A stretch of DNA of 7,158 nucleotides from Sulfurovum sp. (GTDB lineage Bacteria; Campylobacterota; Campylobacteria; Campylobacterales; Sulfurovaceae). Of the stretch, positions 5,814-7,158 are shown piece by piece; position 1 is the stretch's first letter, and each line of letters starts with the position of its first letter. The notes below the pieces were generated by a model. It worked only from the letters and a program-made list of their open reading frames with translations, had not been told where the DNA came from and did not search any database. The DNA lies in contig DAOUPF010000063.1 of assembly GCA_030626265.1 (NCBI GenBank), positions 1-7,158 on the forward strand. The letters are read 5' to 3'. The position numbers and the translations under genes are program-made.

Positions 5814-7158
5814 CTAATGGCGTATAAGCTCCACTAACCACTCATTTAGATAGTAAAAAGAGATAGCAAAGAGAATCAATCCTATAATCAAATAGATAGT
5901 TCTCATAGACTTAATAATCTGCATAAAATGCCCCATACCAACTTCACGAACAGTCAAAATAAAAAGAACCCAACCACCAAGACTACCTGCAAGTGCTAGT
6001 CCAGCAGCTCCCATGCTGCTCATGAGTGAGAGTGAAGCTATGATGTTGACTACTAGTGATATAGTGGCTATCTTAGCAGCTTTGCCCTGTCTGTGTGATG
6101 CGTATAGATAGAGTGAAAATAGTTTTGCCAGTCCAAAAGGCACAAGCCCTACCATATACATGATGAGTACCTTTGAGGTCACTAGTGTGTTTTGCTCTGT
6201 AAATCTGCCAGACTCAAATAGTAGCCACACTATAGGCTCCGCAAACATCATCCCTCCAACCATAGCCAAACTTAAGGCTGAGAGAAGAAGCCAAAATGCT
6301 TTGCCTAGATTTTCATAAGCCTCTGCTTCTCTACCATTGGCAAATGCCTTGGATATAGATGGAAACAGAGCCGTAGAAGCAGAGATGGCTATGAGTGCTA
6401 GAGGTAGAGTAAATATGAGGTTGGCATAGGTGAGTGCTGATATAGAACCTGCTATGAGAAAAGAGGCTAAAAATGTATCTAAAAATGCATTTATCTGAGG
6501 TGTAGAGCTTCCCCATACAGCAGGGATGAAGAGAGTATTGAATTTTTTCTCTTCGGCTACTATGTCTTTGTCTTTGCGATACTTCCATCCACCAAATAAG
6601 AGCTTGTGAATCTTGTATCTCTTTATAGCAAACAGATGTACTATGACCTGTAAGATACCACCAACAATAACTGATATAGATAGTGCATATACTACAGTCT
6701 GAGGTGTATCATCACGATAGTAGAGTAGGGCAGCTATCATGGCAAGATTTAGAAATACAGTAGCAAATGCCGTAGTAGCAAAATGCTCTTTGTACTGGAG
6801 AAGGGTTCCTAGAAAAGTAACTATAAATATCAGTGAGAGATACCAAAAAGTAATAGCAGTCAGAGGTGCAGTAGCAGCTATAGTCTCATCACTCAAACCA
6901 CTAGCAATGAGTGTAGTAAAAAACTCAGGGAAGAAGCTCACTATCATGGAAGAAGCCACAATAAAGAGTAAAAAACGCCTAAAAGTAGCTATCGCAAAGA
7001 CACCTTTATTTTTCGATGCGACAAAAGAGGGCATAAATGCCTGTACAAATGCCCCCTCTGCAAATATACGACGAAAAAGATTAGGAAGCTTAAAGGCGAC
7101 CAAAACATATCACTATATACAGACTGCCCTAGTACTGAAGCTAGTAACATAGTACGAA
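5814..7158 (-). CDS. murJ: Lipid II flippase MurJ, 5'-partial, with an apparent one-base frameshift
   Basis: MurJ (MviN) moves lipid II across the cytoplasmic membrane for peptidoglycan synthesis. The main frame gives 429 residues from 7103, with many hydrophobic segments as expected for a MOP-superfamily transporter. It begins with VAFKLPNLFRRIFAEGAF, a hallmark that normally lies about 40 residues into the protein; Arg11, Arg12 and Glu16 match E. coli Arg52, Arg53 and Glu57. The missing N-terminal part continues in another frame at 7156-7106 (RTMLLASVLGQSVYSDMF). Joining the frames needs one extra T in the T4 run at 7102-7105, so the TTG at 7103 is not a real start. The first roughly 20 residues lie beyond the window. 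At residue 229 a Leu stands where E. coli has the essential Arg270. The gene precedes cysS, as in Helicobacter. MurJ identity is secure; whether it is intact is not. Confidence 0.9.

Noticed and set aside
6331..6588. Second minus-strand open frame inside murJ
   Set aside because: It lies in a different frame fully within murJ. The product (HSHLCFYGSVS-like) has no recognisable character, while the overlapping murJ frame is conserved.
7101..7103. TTG at 7103 as the true murJ start
   Set aside because: It falls in the middle of the conserved SDMF-VAFKLPN stretch, leaves out the first transmembrane helix, and is preceded by in-frame TAG and TGA next to well-matched MurJ sequence in another frame.
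6739..7152. Plus-strand open frame of 137 codons opposite murJ
   Set aside because: It lies antisense to clear MurJ coding sequence, its product is rich in Lys/Arg/Val without family features, and it has no convincing ribosome binding site. It is a shadow of the real gene.

Overview
The window is a single-direction block of conserved bacterial housekeeping genes, all on the minus strand, so transcription runs from high to low coordinates. The transcription order is murJ (lipid II flippase, cut by the window edge) - cysS (cysteinyl-tRNA synthetase) - pyrD (class 2 dihydroorotate dehydrogenase) - an M16 zinc peptidase - dapA (4-hydroxy-tetrahydrodipicolinate synthase) - a FabL-like short-chain dehydrogenase/reductase. 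From memory, two neighbour sets match Campylobacterota: murJ-cysS (as in Helicobacter pylori and Campylobacter jejuni) and pyrD-M16-dapA-SDR (also in both). Protein wording, moderate GC and AT-rich promoters without a clear -35 also fit that phylum. A free-living sulfur-oxidising relative (Sulfurovum/Sulfurimonas type) is my guess, not something the sequence proves.

Layout by region. Bases 1-24 are the start of the spacer downstream of the SDR gene. Bases 25-2969 hold a tightly packed three-gene unit: M16 and dapA share one base (TAATG), and dapA and the SDR gene abut (TAAATG). Bases 2970-3169 are a structured spacer with a nested palindromic element, a second hairpin and a short tandem repeat. 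Bases 3170-5660 hold pyrD and cysS, separated by 22 bases. Bases 5661-5813 are a compact regulatory spacer: a 7-bp tandem repeat, a perfect TATAAT, a long inverted repeat and the cysS ribosome binding site. Bases 5814-7158 are murJ without its extreme N-terminus.

The genes serve core growth: peptidoglycan precursor supply (DapA makes the diaminopimelate/lysine precursor, MurJ exports lipid II), translation (CysS), pyrimidine synthesis linked to the quinone pool (PyrD), probable fatty-acid elongation (the SDR) and peptide processing (M16). I see no mobile element with a transposase, no CRISPR array, no tRNA or rRNA, and no undescribed multi-gene system.

The points worth a second look are: a one-base frameshift near the 5' end of murJ; loss in MurJ of the residue matching the essential Arg270 of E. 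coli; the nested palindromic element before the M16 gene, whose two arm mismatches preserve each arm's own small hairpin; and the tandem-repeat promoter plus inverted repeat in front of cysS.
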